From contig NZ_CACSJP010000001.1 in NCBI RefSeq assembly GCF_902706095.1, positions 930,001 to 994,000 of the forward strand: a DNA stretch of 64,000 nucleotides. Direction: 5' to 3'. The position numbers and the translations under genes were made by a program. A model generated the notes under the pieces. It was given only the letters and a program-made list of their open reading frames with translations, was not told the origin of the DNA and did no database searches. The DNA comes from Rhizobium sp. 18065 (GTDB lineage Bacteria; Pseudomonadota; Alphaproteobacteria; Rhizobiales; Rhizobiaceae). Positions 55,001 through 63,719 of this stretch are shown one piece after another (position 1 is the stretch's first letter; the number at the start of each line of letters is the position of its first letter).

Positions 55001-55160
55001 CATGTTCGACGCGTTGCTGTTCGTACTGCGCGGAACTACGGTCGATCAACACGCCGGCGCCGATGATCACTGTGCTGATCACGCCACCCAGGGCGAGCCA
55101 TAGAACGCCTTTGCTCCACCCTTCGCCGTCGTGGCGCTGTCCTGCATCGAAGATACGCAA
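52074..55160 (-). CDS. Membrane GGDEF-EAL protein with two PAS domains
   Basis: This 1,028-residue protein likely makes and/or degrades c-di-GMP. Two membrane segments (about residues 20-40 and 255-275) bracket a periplasmic sensor; two PAS domains follow, then a GGDEF domain with intact active site (ARIGGDEFVILI) and an EAL domain with GAEALVRWRHP, the DDFGTG loop, and TVAEGVET. Both catalytic sites look intact. I prefer the TTG at 55160, preceded by AGGA; a GTG at 55178 has no spaced ribosome binding site. It is a single gene. Confidence 0.9.
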   Translation of the reverse strand: MRIFDAGQRHDGEGWSKGVLWLALGGVISTVIIGAGVLIDRSSAQYEQQRVEHEVADALEHAQVSIRNRLNMDVANAMAIADDIADDPMLSPTELNRTINKIVARDPHITTVAFVPLHDIHRMAFQPKLSLENNTVELSIPVPPPSWEATKAWKLMIVSLDITKIFDAAGLSGLSGAGSSSSQGEFDHKFDQLHMAIATAGPQGRILFGTASIHDEQPIAQEFSHHDLSFVLYGAPVEGWDVAMNRIMPIRMIVLATVAAMMVPVLLALFLLRERNRNISRLQGREERLIDLSHRFQLAMETSNIGIWDIDQDTHELHWDERSAGLHCLPVSLTDQEDRLADWYATIHPDDVQKVEQQFFDCVIAGTETAWDVTYRIELSDGTYRYLRSAGACSINERGIKRLTGIVCDVTTDTLVTQSLSQAKETSDIKNAELELALDELSSREHDLAMLSQRLDLALASYNCGIWEGDPVTRNAMWDERMHQLYGLAYSDQPVTEHQWMSCLHAEERRDILLNTKRATTNDQTLNTIQRVLLPNGETRFIRSVGQLYMNRDGKKKLFGIAFDVTADALLAEQLRSAKAEADMRNIELELAKNRIEFNALHDPLTALANRRKLDLELDALTRKGETQRHKFAILHLDLDRFKEINDTLGHAAGDAMLVHASRVLMRHVPRGELVARIGGDEFVILIRRDASMDELAELSTRIIEEMRQPVDFEGFDCRCGVSIGIAQAIGLIPDARKALINADIALYQAKEKGRNCYEFFTPDLQANIIAKKRMADDMLAGLDRDEFIVWYQPQFEANSMQLCGAEALVRWRHPDRGVLASGAFLKVAEDLNVMARIDQLVLQTALKDQMRWTALGVPVPRISVNVSSKRLHDENLIEQLEGLNVPEGSICFELVESIFLDDSDTIATSNIDRIKALGIDIEIDDFGTGHTSIVSLLKLKPKRLKIDRQLVMPITTQPQERSLVRSIVEIAGSLGIETVAEGVETHEHAALLRQLGCDYLQGYAFAKPLSFEDFSRFVTRLPQRQAS

Positions 55161-55472
55161 CTGTAAAATTCCTGTCACTCCAAGTTACGGGAAGTCTATA
55201 GGTGGGGGGTTAATTTAGCCTTGCCCCAACAAAACAGCGGCGCATCTAACCCATGGTTCCGTTTGACCATTTTTGACTTCCACCGTGTCTCGCGTGAAAA
55301 CTTGTGCGAGATTGCCGACGATCCTGGAATAACAAACTGGGGAGGGTTGATCCTTGCCCTCGTTACGGTCCACAATCTTTGCGAAAAGGACACATCTGCG
55401 GGCGAATTTTGCCACATTCAGGAGGCTATTTTGCATCATATATTTTTAGTCGTTTGGTCGAGGGTGGTCCGT

Positions 55473-55733
55473 ATGCGCATCGTCATTTCTGTCTTGCTTG
55501 CTACAGCAAGCTTTTTGTCTCCTCTCTCTGCCTTTGCCGGCAGTGATGACGTCGAGGCAACCATCGAGGCGGTCAATGTCGACAGCATGAGCCTGGTGCT
55601 CGACGACGGCAAGACCTACACCGTGCCGGCAGAGTTCAACTTCGACGGTCTGGAAAGTGGACAGAAGGTCATCGTGTTTTACACGGAAGTCGACGGCAAG
55701 CGCGTCGTGGACGATCTCGAAGTCATCCAGTAA
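55473..55733 (+). CDS. DUF1344 small exported protein
   Basis: This 86-residue protein has a signal peptide (residues 1-22, cleavage near AFAGS) and a short beta-rich domain (EATIEAVNVDSMSLVLDDGK, then YTVPAEFNFDGLESGQ) that fits DUF1344, found in Rhizobiales. The function is unknown. GAGGGTGG precedes the ATG. It has a terminator of its own. Confidence 0.82.
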   Translation: MRIVISVLLATASFLSPLSAFAGSDDVEATIEAVNVDSMSLVLDDGKTYTVPAEFNFDGLESGQKVIVFYTEVDGKRVVDDLEVIQ

Positions 55734-55752
55734 AGCGACTGGTCATTGCGCG

Positions 55753-55787
55753 ACGGCGGAGACCCCGGACCGGTTTCCGCCGTTTTC
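55753..55787 (+). terminator. Rho-independent terminator after the DUF1344 gene
   Basis: ACGGCGGA pairs with TCCGCCGT; TTTC follows. It lies between two convergent genes. Confidence 0.75.
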
Positions 55788-55808
55788 TATTTGAACAATC
55801 CTGGTATT

Positions 55809-56399
55809 TTACATCCAGCCGATCATGCCGGCATCGCGATCGATCTTCAGAATACGATCCTGCGGAATATTGATGTCGCAGGCCTCATCCTCGTCCATGC
55901 CGCCGATCAGGCGAAAGCAACTGCGGATGACGCCGCCATGGCTGACGCAGATCGTCTGCCGTTCGACGGAGTTCAGCCATGCACCGATTCGCCAGGACAG
56001 GATCTCGTAGCTTTCGGCATCCTGGCCGGGTGGAATGAACCCCCATTTGCGCTGCGCCCGCATCTCCACTCGCTCCGGTGAAGTCTTCGCCAGTTCGGCG
56101 AGCGTAAAGCCTTCCCAGTCGCCGAAGGACAATTCCTTCAGCCTGTCGTCCAGTCGGTAGGCGAGGGGATCCAGACCCATTTCGGCGCGAAGGCGCTCCA
56201 TGGTTTCGCGCGTGCGCCTGAGCGGCGAGGCGACGAAGTCGTACTGGGCGACGCTGTCGCCCAGGACATGCGCCAGCGTTTCGCCATTGCGCATCGCTTG
56301 GCCGCGGCCGGTTGCATTGAGGTCTATGTCTTTTTGACCCTGCATCCGGCCTTCGGCATTCCAGTCGGTCTGACCGTGTCGGATCATATAGATGAGCAC
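55809..56399 (-). CDS. Histidine phosphatase (phosphoglycerate mutase) family protein
   Basis: This 196-residue protein has the catalytic RHG motif (MIRHGQTDWNAEGRMQG), SPLRRTRETMERL, the Glu in LKELSFGDWEG and a second catalytic His in VSHGGVIR. The family includes phosphoglycerate mutases and broad phosphatases; the substrate is unknown. It starts at a GTG 19 bases after the fabI stop, so the two are co-transcribed. Confidence 0.88.
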   Translation of the reverse strand: MLIYMIRHGQTDWNAEGRMQGQKDIDLNATGRGQAMRNGETLAHVLGDSVAQYDFVASPLRRTRETMERLRAEMGLDPLAYRLDDRLKELSFGDWEGFTLAELAKTSPERVEMRAQRKWGFIPPGQDAESYEILSWRIGAWLNSVERQTICVSHGGVIRSCFRLIGGMDEDEACDINIPQDRILKIDRDAGMIGWM

Positions 56400-56418
56400 G
56401 GTGTCAGACCCCTGAGTT

Positions 56419-57237
56419 TTAGTCCTTGGCGACCGAAATGTCCGGTGCGTCGACGGCCTTCATGCCGACAGTGTGGTAACCACAGTCGACGTGATGCACT
56501 TCGCCCGAAACGCCGGTCGACAGGTCCGACAGAAGATACATGCCGGATGTACCGACTTCGTCGGTTGTGACATTGCGCTTCAGCGGCGAGTTATACTCGT
56601 TCCACTTGAGGATATAGCGGAAGTCGCCGATGCCGGAGGCGGCCAGCGTCTTGATCGGGCCAGCCGAGATCGCATTGACGCGAATTCCGCGGCCACCCAT
56701 GTCGACGGCGAGGTAGCGCACGGAAGCTTCGAGAGCTGCCTTGGCAACGCCCATGACGTTGTAATGCGGCATGACCTTTTCAGCACCATAATAGGTGAGC
56801 GTCAGCAGCGAACCGCCGTCATTCATGATCTTTTCGGCGCGCGCAGCAACGGCGGTGAACGAATAGACCGAGATATCCATCGTCCTGGCGAAATTTTCGC
56901 GGCTCGTCTCGATGTAACGGCCGGTCAGTTCGTCCTTGTCGGAGAATGCGATGGCGTGCACGACGAAATCGATCTTGCCCCACTTGGCTTCGAGATTGTT
57001 GAAGACGGCGTCGATGCTGTCGAGATTGGTAACGTCGCAGTCGCCGGCCAGAAAGGCGTCGAGTTCCTGCGCCAAGGGTTCGACGCGCTTCTTCAGCGCA
57101 TCACCCTGCCAGGTAAAGGCGATCTCAGCGCCCTGGTCGTGACAGGCTTTGGCAATGCCCCATGCGATGGAGCGATTGTTTGCAACGCCCATGATGACGC
57201 CGCGCTTGCCTGCCATAAGGCCGGAACCTTGAGCCAT
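56419..57237 (-). CDS. fabI: Enoyl-[acyl-carrier-protein] reductase (NADH)
   Basis: FabI performs the last reduction in each cycle of fatty acid synthesis. The 272-residue SDR protein has GKRGVIMGVANNRSIAWG for the cofactor, and the Y-x6-K catalytic motif of FabI (YYGAEKVMPHYNVMGVAKAAL). The start at 57237 (MAQGSGLMAGKRG) follows AGGGGAT. The gap between it and the J-protein gene (about 320 bases) holds no recognisable feature. Confidence 0.95.
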   Translation of the reverse strand: MAQGSGLMAGKRGVIMGVANNRSIAWGIAKACHDQGAEIAFTWQGDALKKRVEPLAQELDAFLAGDCDVTNLDSIDAVFNNLEAKWGKIDFVVHAIAFSDKDELTGRYIETSRENFARTMDISVYSFTAVAARAEKIMNDGGSLLTLTYYGAEKVMPHYNVMGVAKAALEASVRYLAVDMGGRGIRVNAISAGPIKTLAASGIGDFRYILKWNEYNSPLKRNVTTDEVGTSGMYLLSDLSTGVSGEVHHVDCGYHTVGMKAVDAPDISVAKD

Positions 57238-57559
57238 GATGTGATCCCCTGATACTTTCGATGAACTGCCTATGGCATAGGCCGTTCCGGCGTACAAGAT
57301 TGAACCGGATCATCAACTGTTAGGCAGCGTAACAAAGGGTGTGTTCATCAAAAAACTGCCATAACACAGCGTGAAAGCTGCATTTATGGCCAATAGGCGT
57401 GGTGATTTTTCTGTGTGTCGTGCGCGTGGCCGGACGATTCTCGGCCCTGGAATTTCACAAAAAGGGGCCGCGATCGTCGACGCATTCATGGGTTGCGCCG
57501 GCTGGCCAAACGATGATCGCGGACCATATCCCGGCGCGCGCGGCAACCGCTCGGAGGGG

Positions 57560-58918
57560 TTACAGATAGAGCCCTTCGCGCATCAGCCGCATCAGGTCGG
57601 TAACCTTCTCGTCCGGCTTTTCCCACAGCATGACACGCAACTCGACCAGTAGCGCACCGCGTCCGCCGGCTCCGTCCGGCAAGCCGAGTGCATCGATGCG
57701 GATCACCTGATCCGAATTCGACCAGGCAGGAACGGTGACCTTCACCATCGCATCTGGGCCTTCCGGGCCTTCGACCTCGACATCGCAGCCGAGCACGGCA
57801 TTTTCCAGGGTGATCGGCAGGACGGTGCGAATGTCATAGGCGTCGACCAGGAATTTCTCCGTCCGCATCACCTTGATGGTGACCGCGACATCGCCGCGCT
57901 GCATGCCCTGGAATTTCAGGCCCTGCGCCTTCAGTCGAACCACATGGCCGTCGGTCACGCCGTCCAGCGGTACACGCACTTCACGGCCGTCATTGAGTGT
58001 GATCGGCACCGATTTCTGTTCCAGCAGGTCGCTGATCGCGACAACGGCTTCGGAGAAGACATCCGGCGCTTTTTCCGGCGGTGGTGGTGGAACGCCGCGG
58101 ATGCGGCGCACCAGCGAGCTGATCAATTCGATTGGTGCCAGAAGCGGTGAGCTTGGGGCACGCAGCGGCGAGCCTTCGTTGAGCTCGGCCGCTTCCGCGT
58201 CGCGCTTCAGGCTTTCAGCGGCAGCGGCAGATTCGGGACTTTCGCCAAATATTCGGCTGACCAGATCTTCCGGGCCTTCCGCCTTGCTGGATTGCGCGCT
58301 GGCGGCATCGGCTTTCTTGTCCTGTTGGCCGGCACCCCCGGAAGACTGGGTCTGCTGGGACGGTTTGGCATTTTGGCTCTGGGCCGTGTCTGCCTGTTCG
58401 GCCTGCGCCTTTGCGTTTACCTGTGCCTGAGCTTGAGCTTGTGCCTGTGCTTTGGCCTGAGCCTGGGCGGATTGCGCTTGCGCCGTCTGGGCCTGCGCCT
58501 GTGCTTTCTGGGCATGTGCCTGCGCAGCCTTGGCGGCCTGAGCTGCCTGCGCTGCTGCCGTGTCGGCCTTTGCCTTCACGGCTTCGGCCTGGGCAAGTTC
58601 GGCCAGGATGCGCTCGGCATTGGCCTTGGCCTGTTTTGCTTTTTCGGCAGCTTCGCGCGCTGACTGGCGCTGCTGCATGATTGTCTGCTCGCGTTCCATC
58701 GCCTCGACCTTCACGCGTTGCTGGTCATACCGGTTGCGTTTTGCTGGATCTTTCAGGACTTCGTAGGCACGGCCGATTTCGGCAAAACGGTTATTGGCGT
58801 GCGGATCGTCGCGATTCTGATCGGGATGCACGCTTTTCGCCTTGGAGCGCCAAGCCGCCTTGATCTCGTCTGCGCCCGCATCGCGCTTAACGCCGAGGAC
58901 TGAATAAAAATCTCGCAT
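57560..58918 (-). CDS. J-domain chaperone with Ala/Gln repeat linker (CbpA-like)
   Basis: This 452-residue protein has an N-terminal J domain with HPD at residues 31-33, and a C-terminal DnaJ substrate-binding domain (VPLDGVTDGHVVRLKAQGLKF, VPAWSNSDQVIRI). It lacks the zinc finger and the Gly/Phe region, so it is type II (CbpA-like). Between residues about 84 and 181 it contains a low-complexity stretch dominated by AQ and AQAQ repeats, coded around 58391-58680, which is unusual. The start at 58918 has a weak ribosome binding site. It is a single gene. Confidence 0.85.
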   Translation of the reverse strand: MRDFYSVLGVKRDAGADEIKAAWRSKAKSVHPDQNRDDPHANNRFAEIGRAYEVLKDPAKRNRYDQQRVKVEAMEREQTIMQQRQSAREAAEKAKQAKANAERILAELAQAEAVKAKADTAAAQAAQAAKAAQAHAQKAQAQAQTAQAQSAQAQAKAQAQAQAQAQVNAKAQAEQADTAQSQNAKPSQQTQSSGGAGQQDKKADAASAQSSKAEGPEDLVSRIFGESPESAAAAESLKRDAEAAELNEGSPLRAPSSPLLAPIELISSLVRRIRGVPPPPPEKAPDVFSEAVVAISDLLEQKSVPITLNDGREVRVPLDGVTDGHVVRLKAQGLKFQGMQRGDVAVTIKVMRTEKFLVDAYDIRTVLPITLENAVLGCDVEVEGPEGPDAMVKVTVPAWSNSDQVIRIDALGLPDGAGGRGALLVELRVMLWEKPDEKVTDLMRLMREGLYL

Positions 58919-59135
58919 CAACGCCACCAAAATCAGTCGACCAGTTGCGCGTCCGGATCATGGAGCCGTCACTGGCGAATACTCAAAGCCGTCCCGCGAA
59001 ATTGTCATGCGGTCTCGGCGTTACAATGTCTGGTGAGGTTTGCACGCAAGGAGCTAATTGAATCTTACGCGTCACGCGGTGCCAAGTGCTGTTTCTTCTC
59101 GTTTGCTTAAGCAAACGTTTCAAATACGAATGAAG

Positions 59136-59546
59136 TCAGGACTGACGGTCGAAACTCAACAGCTGCCAGTTGCCGGAGCCGGATGTGCAGGTCTTGCCGG
59201 AGAAATAGGCGATGCCTTCATAGGAATGGCGGGTCGTCGAAAAGTTGCGGCAGATAACGCCCTGGCCCTTTTCTTCCTGGATCGCTGTGACGACACCGGC
59301 GCTGCCGGTCGTCGCATTGGCCCAGGGCAGGGGCTTGCCTTCGGTCTTCGACAGGTCTGCCGACGACACGGCACTCTGCACGGTCAGTTCGTCTAATCCG
59401 TTTCCGGAGGTGCGGCCCTTGGAGATTGTGTTGGTCGAGATCGAACTGTCGACCGTGTCGGAACCGAAGAGGTCCATGCTGCCGCCGAAGCATCCGCTGA
59501 GCGGAAGTGTCGCAGCAAGAGCGAGAAGGATCTTGCGTCTGCTCAT
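59136..59546 (-). CDS. Surface lipoprotein, RT0821/Lpp0805-like
   Basis: This 136-residue protein has a lipoprotein signal with lipobox LSGC at about residue 19 and a C-terminal domain (TAIQEEKGQGVICRNFSTTR, then YEGIAYFSGKTC) of the RT0821/Lpp0805 surface-antigen type. It should be an outer-membrane lipoprotein. The start at 59546 follows AAAGGG. The function is unknown. Confidence 0.78.
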   Translation of the reverse strand: MSRRKILLALAATLPLSGCFGGSMDLFGSDTVDSSISTNTISKGRTSGNGLDELTVQSAVSSADLSKTEGKPLPWANATTGSAGVVTAIQEEKGQGVICRNFSTTRHSYEGIAYFSGKTCTSGSGNWQLLSFDRQS

Positions 59547-59659
59547 GCACCTACCCTTTGTACGCTCGACCGACTTTGCTATGTCTACTTCCAAATGGGG
59601 TCCCGTCCAATACCGCGTTCTGGACACCTATCATGAAGGTCAGGAGCATTTGAGGCAAT

Positions 59660-60280
59660 ATGTCGGATATCGGGTTAACAAGTGGTGACTTTACCGAAGA
59701 GAGTGAACCCTTCGCGCTGTTCGGCGCGTGGTTGCAGGATGCGCAGGCGTCAGAGCTCAACGATCCCAACGCGGTAGCGCTGGCGACCGTGGATGCGGAT
59801 GGCCTTCCGAATGTCAGGATGGTTCTGCTCAAGGGTTTTGATAGCCGCGGTTTTGTATTCTACACCAATTTCGAGAGCCAGAAAGGACAGGAAATTCTCG
59901 GCCAGAACAAGGCGGCAATGTGTTTTCATTGGAAATCCTTGCGTCGGCAGGTGCGTCTTCGCGGTGCGGTCGAGATCGTCTCCGATGCAGAGGCCGATGA
60001 ATATTACGCGTCACGCCCGCTCGGCAGCCGCATCGGCGCCTGGGCTTCGAAGCAGTCGCGCCCGCTGGAAGGCCGTTTTGCGCTGGAAAAATCGGTGGCA
60101 GAATACACCGCCCGCTACGCGCTTGGAAACGTGCCGCGCCCGCCGCATTGGTCGGGTTTCCGCATCGTGCCGCAATCGATCGAATTCTGGCACGACCGCA
60201 AGTTCCGCCTGCATGATCGCATCGAGTTCCGTCGCGAGACATCCACCGGTGCCTGGTCAAAGGTTCGCATGTATCCGTGA
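59660..60280 (+). CDS. pdxH: Pyridoxamine 5'-phosphate oxidase
   Basis: PdxH oxidises PNP or PMP to pyridoxal 5'-phosphate using FMN. The 206-residue protein carries [50 protein letters not shown] and the C-terminal [19 protein letters not shown]. The family-typical length and start are intact. It is divergent from the lipoprotein gene and convergent with the deacetylase gene. Confidence 0.95.
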   Translation: MSDIGLTSGDFTEESEPFALFGAWLQDAQASELNDPNAVALATVDADGLPNVRMVLLKGFDSRGFVFYTNFESQKGQEILGQNKAAMCFHWKSLRRQVRLRGAVEIVSDAEADEYYASRPLGSRIGAWASKQSRPLEGRFALEKSVAEYTARYALGNVPRPPHWSGFRIVPQSIEFWHDRKFRLHDRIEFRRETSTGAWSKVRMYP

Positions 60281-60307
60281 TCGTGCGGGCATGGCAGCGG
60301 TCCCGGC

Positions 60308-61366
60308 CTAGCAGCCGCCATAGGCGAGTTTGGTCGGAATGCCTGAAACCAGTGCAGTGACATAGCGGGGCTTCTGGTAGAAGCCGTTGAGCGACAGGCG
60401 CGGCAGGCTCTGCGGCGCCGACATGGCATCGCAGCAAAGCGTTCCCGGTCGTGTTGTCACCGACAATTTGAAGCCGGCCCAGTCGGCAAGGGCTGCCGTT
60501 TTCGGCGTGGCGCTGCGTGTGTCGCCATAGGGATAGGCAAATGTCGTCGGTCGGGAGCCGGAAAGCGTTGCCACATAGTCGGCGCTCTGGTTGAGCTCGT
60601 CGAGCACGACTTCGTCAGTCAGAAAACCCAGGCCGCGATGGCTGACCGTATGGGCACCGAGAGAGACCAGTGGATGTCCTGTCACCAGGGCACGCAGTTC
60701 GTCCGCATTCATCACCGTATCCGCGACGATCGCATGCGGGTCTATTCCAGCACTCTGCGCCGTGGCGTTCAGTCTTTCGATAGCGCTTGTCTCATCGCCG
60801 ACGAAGATCTGTTTGCACACATGGTCGAAAGCACCAAGCTTTCCCGAAAGCGTGCGCGTGTCGAAGGCGATCGCACCACCGTCGAAATCGAGGGTAACGT
60901 GGTCCTTGGCGCCGATCAGCGCGGCGGCCGTCTCCCACCACATGGTATGGCTGCGCTCGGACAGGCCCTTGCAGACGAAGATCGTGCAGGGCACGCCATG
61001 GCGCTCGAAGATCGGCACGGCATGTTCGGCATTGTTGCGGAAGCCGTCATCCAGGGTAAAGACGACAAATGGCGCCACAGGATCGTCTTCCGCCATCAGC
61101 GCGGGCACATCGGCCAGTCGCGCAAAGCGGAATCCGGCAGTTTTCAGTTGCAGGATTGTTTCCTCCAGGAACTCAGGCGTGATTTCCAGGTGGCGATTGG
61201 GCGCAAACGCAGCGGGCCTGAAGGGCTGGACATGGTGCAGCGTCAGGATAATGCCGCGTCCACGGGCCGAGGCCATGATGCCAAGCTTCGACAGGCCGTG
61301 AGCAACCTCCAGCCCGCCAGTGATCGCCAGCCGTCGCAACAGCCGTTTGAAATCCGCCTTCGTCAT
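60308..61366 (-). CDS. Polysaccharide deacetylase-family protein
   Basis: This 352-residue protein has the NodB-homology fold with the metal/catalytic motif TLDDGFRNN and the His motif HTVSH, and ends in the remainder of a TIM-like barrel (TFAYPYGDTRSATPK). It probably removes N- or O-acetyl groups from a surface polysaccharide. There is no clear signal peptide, although the first 25 residues are amphipathic. The product or substrate cannot be named. Confidence 0.85.
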   Translation of the reverse strand: MTKADFKRLLRRLAITGGLEVAHGLSKLGIMASARGRGIILTLHHVQPFRPAAFAPNRHLEITPEFLEETILQLKTAGFRFARLADVPALMAEDDPVAPFVVFTLDDGFRNNAEHAVPIFERHGVPCTIFVCKGLSERSHTMWWETAAALIGAKDHVTLDFDGGAIAFDTRTLSGKLGAFDHVCKQIFVGDETSAIERLNATAQSAGIDPHAIVADTVMNADELRALVTGHPLVSLGAHTVSHRGLGFLTDEVVLDELNQSADYVATLSGSRPTTFAYPYGDTRSATPKTAALADWAGFKLSVTTRPGTLCCDAMSAPQSLPRLSLNGFYQKPRYVTALVSGIPTKLAYGGC

Positions 61367-61692
61367 GATACCCGCGCGGGATTTCTATGCCCCGCTCTCC
61401 TCAAAGCGGCAGACTATGCGGACACAGGTTAAGCTTCGCTCAATGATGCAGTGAAACATGTAGCAATTGGGAAGACGCGGCCGATATCGCAGCAGGGCAT
61501 CATCTTGCCCTGTGACATTAACATGACGGTAACCATAAAAGTTGCAACTCTTGGGGACGATTGGTTACACATGATCCCGCCTGGCTGATTGTCGCCCCAT
61601 TCTTGCCTTAAGCGCACTCCCGCATCCGGTGCGTAGCGGGAATCAGTTTTGCCGGAACAGTCATCCAGATCCAGGCGGCTATTGGAGTTTTC
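61367..61692. other. Intergenic region upstream of the carboxypeptidase gene
   Basis: These 326 bases separate the divergent deacetylase and D,D-carboxypeptidase genes and must hold both promoters. I see no RNA gene, repeat or clear operator. Confidence 0.4.
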
Positions 61693-63027
61693 ATGAGCAA
61701 GTTAATGATCGTACTGTCGTTTTGCGTGGCGGTCTTTTCACTTTCGACGACGGCTCATGCAGGCAGTGCCCAGTTTTTGCTCGATGCACGCACCGGCGAA
61801 GTTCTCGCGTCGGAAAACCCCGATACCCTCAACCACCCCGCCTCGCTGACCAAGATGATGACCATCTATATGGCGCTCGACGCGATCCGCGCCGGCAAGC
61901 TCTCCTGGGACAGCCCGGTTCCGTTTTCGAAATATGCAGCCGCCCGTCCGCCGACCAAGCTGCGCGTCAAGGCCGGTGACAAGATCACCGTCAGGGAAGC
62001 CGTTCTGTCGCTGATCATCGTATCTGCCAATGATTCCGCTGCCGCACTTGGCGAGAAGCTGGGCGGTTCCGAGGAAGCTTTCGCTGGCATGATGACCCGT
62101 AAGGCCCGTGCGCTCGGCATGATGAACACCACCTTCTTCAATGCATCCGGCCTGCCGCACGACCAGCAGTTCACCACGGCGCGCGACATGTCGACGCTCG
62201 GCATTGCCCTGATGCGTGACTTCCCGGAAGGCTACAAGCTGTTTGCCACCAAGAGCTTCGCCTTCCGTGGCCGCACGATCAACGGCCACAACAATCTGAT
62301 GTATCGCTACAAGGGCATGGACGGCATCAAGACCGGTTATACCAATGCCTCCGGCTACAATCTGGTCAGCGCCGTCGAGGACGATGGCCGCCGCGTCATC
62401 GGCGTCGTCATGGGTGGCCGCTCCGCTGCTAGCCGCGACAAGATCATGGAAAAGCTGATCACCGCCAATATCCGCAAGGCATCGACCGGCAGCAAGCTGC
62501 TGGTCAGCCGCTCGACCGGTGTGCAGATGGATATCGCGCGCCTGGATGGCGCCGTGCCGGTACCGGCCCCGCGGGCTTCGGCAGTCGCCGCCCTTGAAAG
62601 CATGGTCGGCACATCAGTTGCATCCGCCTCGACCGCAACAGCCTATGCCGGCGGCAAGGTCGCCGATGCCGATCAGCCGCTTGCCGCAGCCGTACCGCGC
62701 GCCACCATCGGCGCTGACGTAGCGGCAATCCAGGCTTCGTCCCAGGCCAGAACACAGTCGACGAGCGCCAAGGATCGCAAGTGGCAGATCCAGATTGCCG
62801 CCGCGACCAGCGCCCAGGCCGCCATGGACATGCTCTCGGACGCCCGCTCAAAGATCGGCCAGCCGCTTCAGGGCCTCGATACCTATACCGAAATGGTGAC
62901 GCGCAACGGCACGACATTCTACCGCGCCCGTTTCACCGGCTTCGTCACCAAGGACGAAGCCCGCACGGCTTGCGACATGCTGGTGCAGAACCGCTACGAT
63001 TGCGTGCTCATGCCCGCTCGCGGGTGA
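61693..63027 (+). CDS. D-alanyl-D-alanine carboxypeptidase with SPOR domain
   Basis: This 444-residue periplasmic enzyme trims pentapeptide side chains of peptidoglycan. It has a signal peptide (residues 1-23), the penicillin-binding motifs SLTK (residues 51-54), SAN (VSANDSAA) and KTG (GIKTGYTN), and a C-terminal SPOR domain (WQIQIAAATSAQAAMDML, then YRARFTGFVTKDEARTACD) that binds denuded glycan at the division site. The Ala-rich segment between them is a linker. Confidence 0.92.
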   Translation: MSKLMIVLSFCVAVFSLSTTAHAGSAQFLLDARTGEVLASENPDTLNHPASLTKMMTIYMALDAIRAGKLSWDSPVPFSKYAAARPPTKLRVKAGDKITVREAVLSLIIVSANDSAAALGEKLGGSEEAFAGMMTRKARALGMMNTTFFNASGLPHDQQFTTARDMSTLGIALMRDFPEGYKLFATKSFAFRGRTINGHNNLMYRYKGMDGIKTGYTNASGYNLVSAVEDDGRRVIGVVMGGRSAASRDKIMEKLITANIRKASTGSKLLVSRSTGVQMDIARLDGAVPVPAPRASAVAALESMVGTSVASASTATAYAGGKVADADQPLAAAVPRATIGADVAAIQASSQARTQSTSAKDRKWQIQIAAATSAQAAMDMLSDARSKIGQPLQGLDTYTEMVTRNGTTFYRARFTGFVTKDEARTACDMLVQNRYDCVLMPARG

Positions 63028-63378
63028 TCAGTGGCGCTCTCGCAACGCGATCTGCAGGTCCTTTGCAAGTCGGTCGGGGATGTCCATCTGCACATGCAAT
63101 AGACTCATGACGCCGAGGCGGCCACTCGGAAGCTGTCTGAAAAAAATGTAGTGCCGTTCGAAGCGGCTGACATAGACGGTTTCCCGAATTCCGGCTTTCT
63201 CGGTCAATCGTCCCGGCACACGGCGCCACAAAGCTTTGTTGTCGCACAGCAGCGACAGGTGGTCATGAAGCTTGCGGATATAGCGTTCGGCCTGAAATTC
63301 TCCCCATCGAAGCTTGGTGTCGCTGAAGATTGCATCCTGTTCCTTATCCGCAACGGAATAGAACAGATATCCTCCCAT
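63028..63378 (-). CDS. ParE/RelE-superfamily toxin-like protein
   Basis: This 116-residue protein has the plasmid stabilisation fold layout: helical N terminus (TKLRWGEFQAERYIRKLHDHLSLL is its centre), then basic strands (RETVYVSRFERHYIFFRQL) and a C-terminal helix. It starts 1 base after the stop of the upstream antitoxin-like gene, in the usual antitoxin-toxin order. The family assignment is by layout and context, so it is moderately sure. Confidence 0.72.
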   Translation of the reverse strand: MGGYLFYSVADKEQDAIFSDTKLRWGEFQAERYIRKLHDHLSLLCDNKALWRRVPGRLTEKAGIRETVYVSRFERHYIFFRQLPSGRLGVMSLLHVQMDIPDRLAKDLQIALRERH

Positions 63379-63379
63379 A

Positions 63380-63631
63380 TCAGGATCTGGAATTTCGACG
63401 GATAACGTCTTCAGCCGAAACGGTAATATAGCTTTCTTCGGTGGCAGAAGCGGCTGCACCGAGAGTGTCGGCCAGATAGGCGGTGGACAAGTCGTCTGCC
63501 TTCATCTCACGTCTGATCAGGTCTTCGACATAGTCTTCGGGCTTGGTAAAAGGGCTACTTTCGCCGGTTCGCGTCAAAAGGTAAGCTTCGAGGGTCTCGT
63601 CAAGAGTGATACGCAGGCTTTTGCTGGACAT
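63380..63631 (-). CDS. ParD-like antitoxin
   Basis: This 83-residue protein begins with a ribbon-helix-helix-like segment (KSLRITLDETLEAYLLTRTG) and continues with FTKPEDYVEDLIRREMKAD, the ParD/CopG layout. A C-terminal disordered tail would wrap the toxin. The 88 bases upstream (63632-63719) should carry the promoter; nothing specific is visible. Confidence 0.72.
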   Translation of the reverse strand: MSSKSLRITLDETLEAYLLTRTGESSPFTKPEDYVEDLIRREMKADDLSTAYLADTLGAAASATEESYITVSAEDVIRRNSRS

Positions 63632-63719
63632 AAGATCGCTCCAGAGACGCTTTGCTCAGAATTCATCCAATGGCAAGTGTCGCAGATTTTGCTTGTCGTG
63701 CAAACTGCATTTCGATTTT

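Noticed and set aside
58391-58680. Short tandem repeats as a CRISPR array or assembly error
   Set aside because: The repeats are very short, in frame, without spacers, and encode a continuous Ala/Gln linker of a J-protein.
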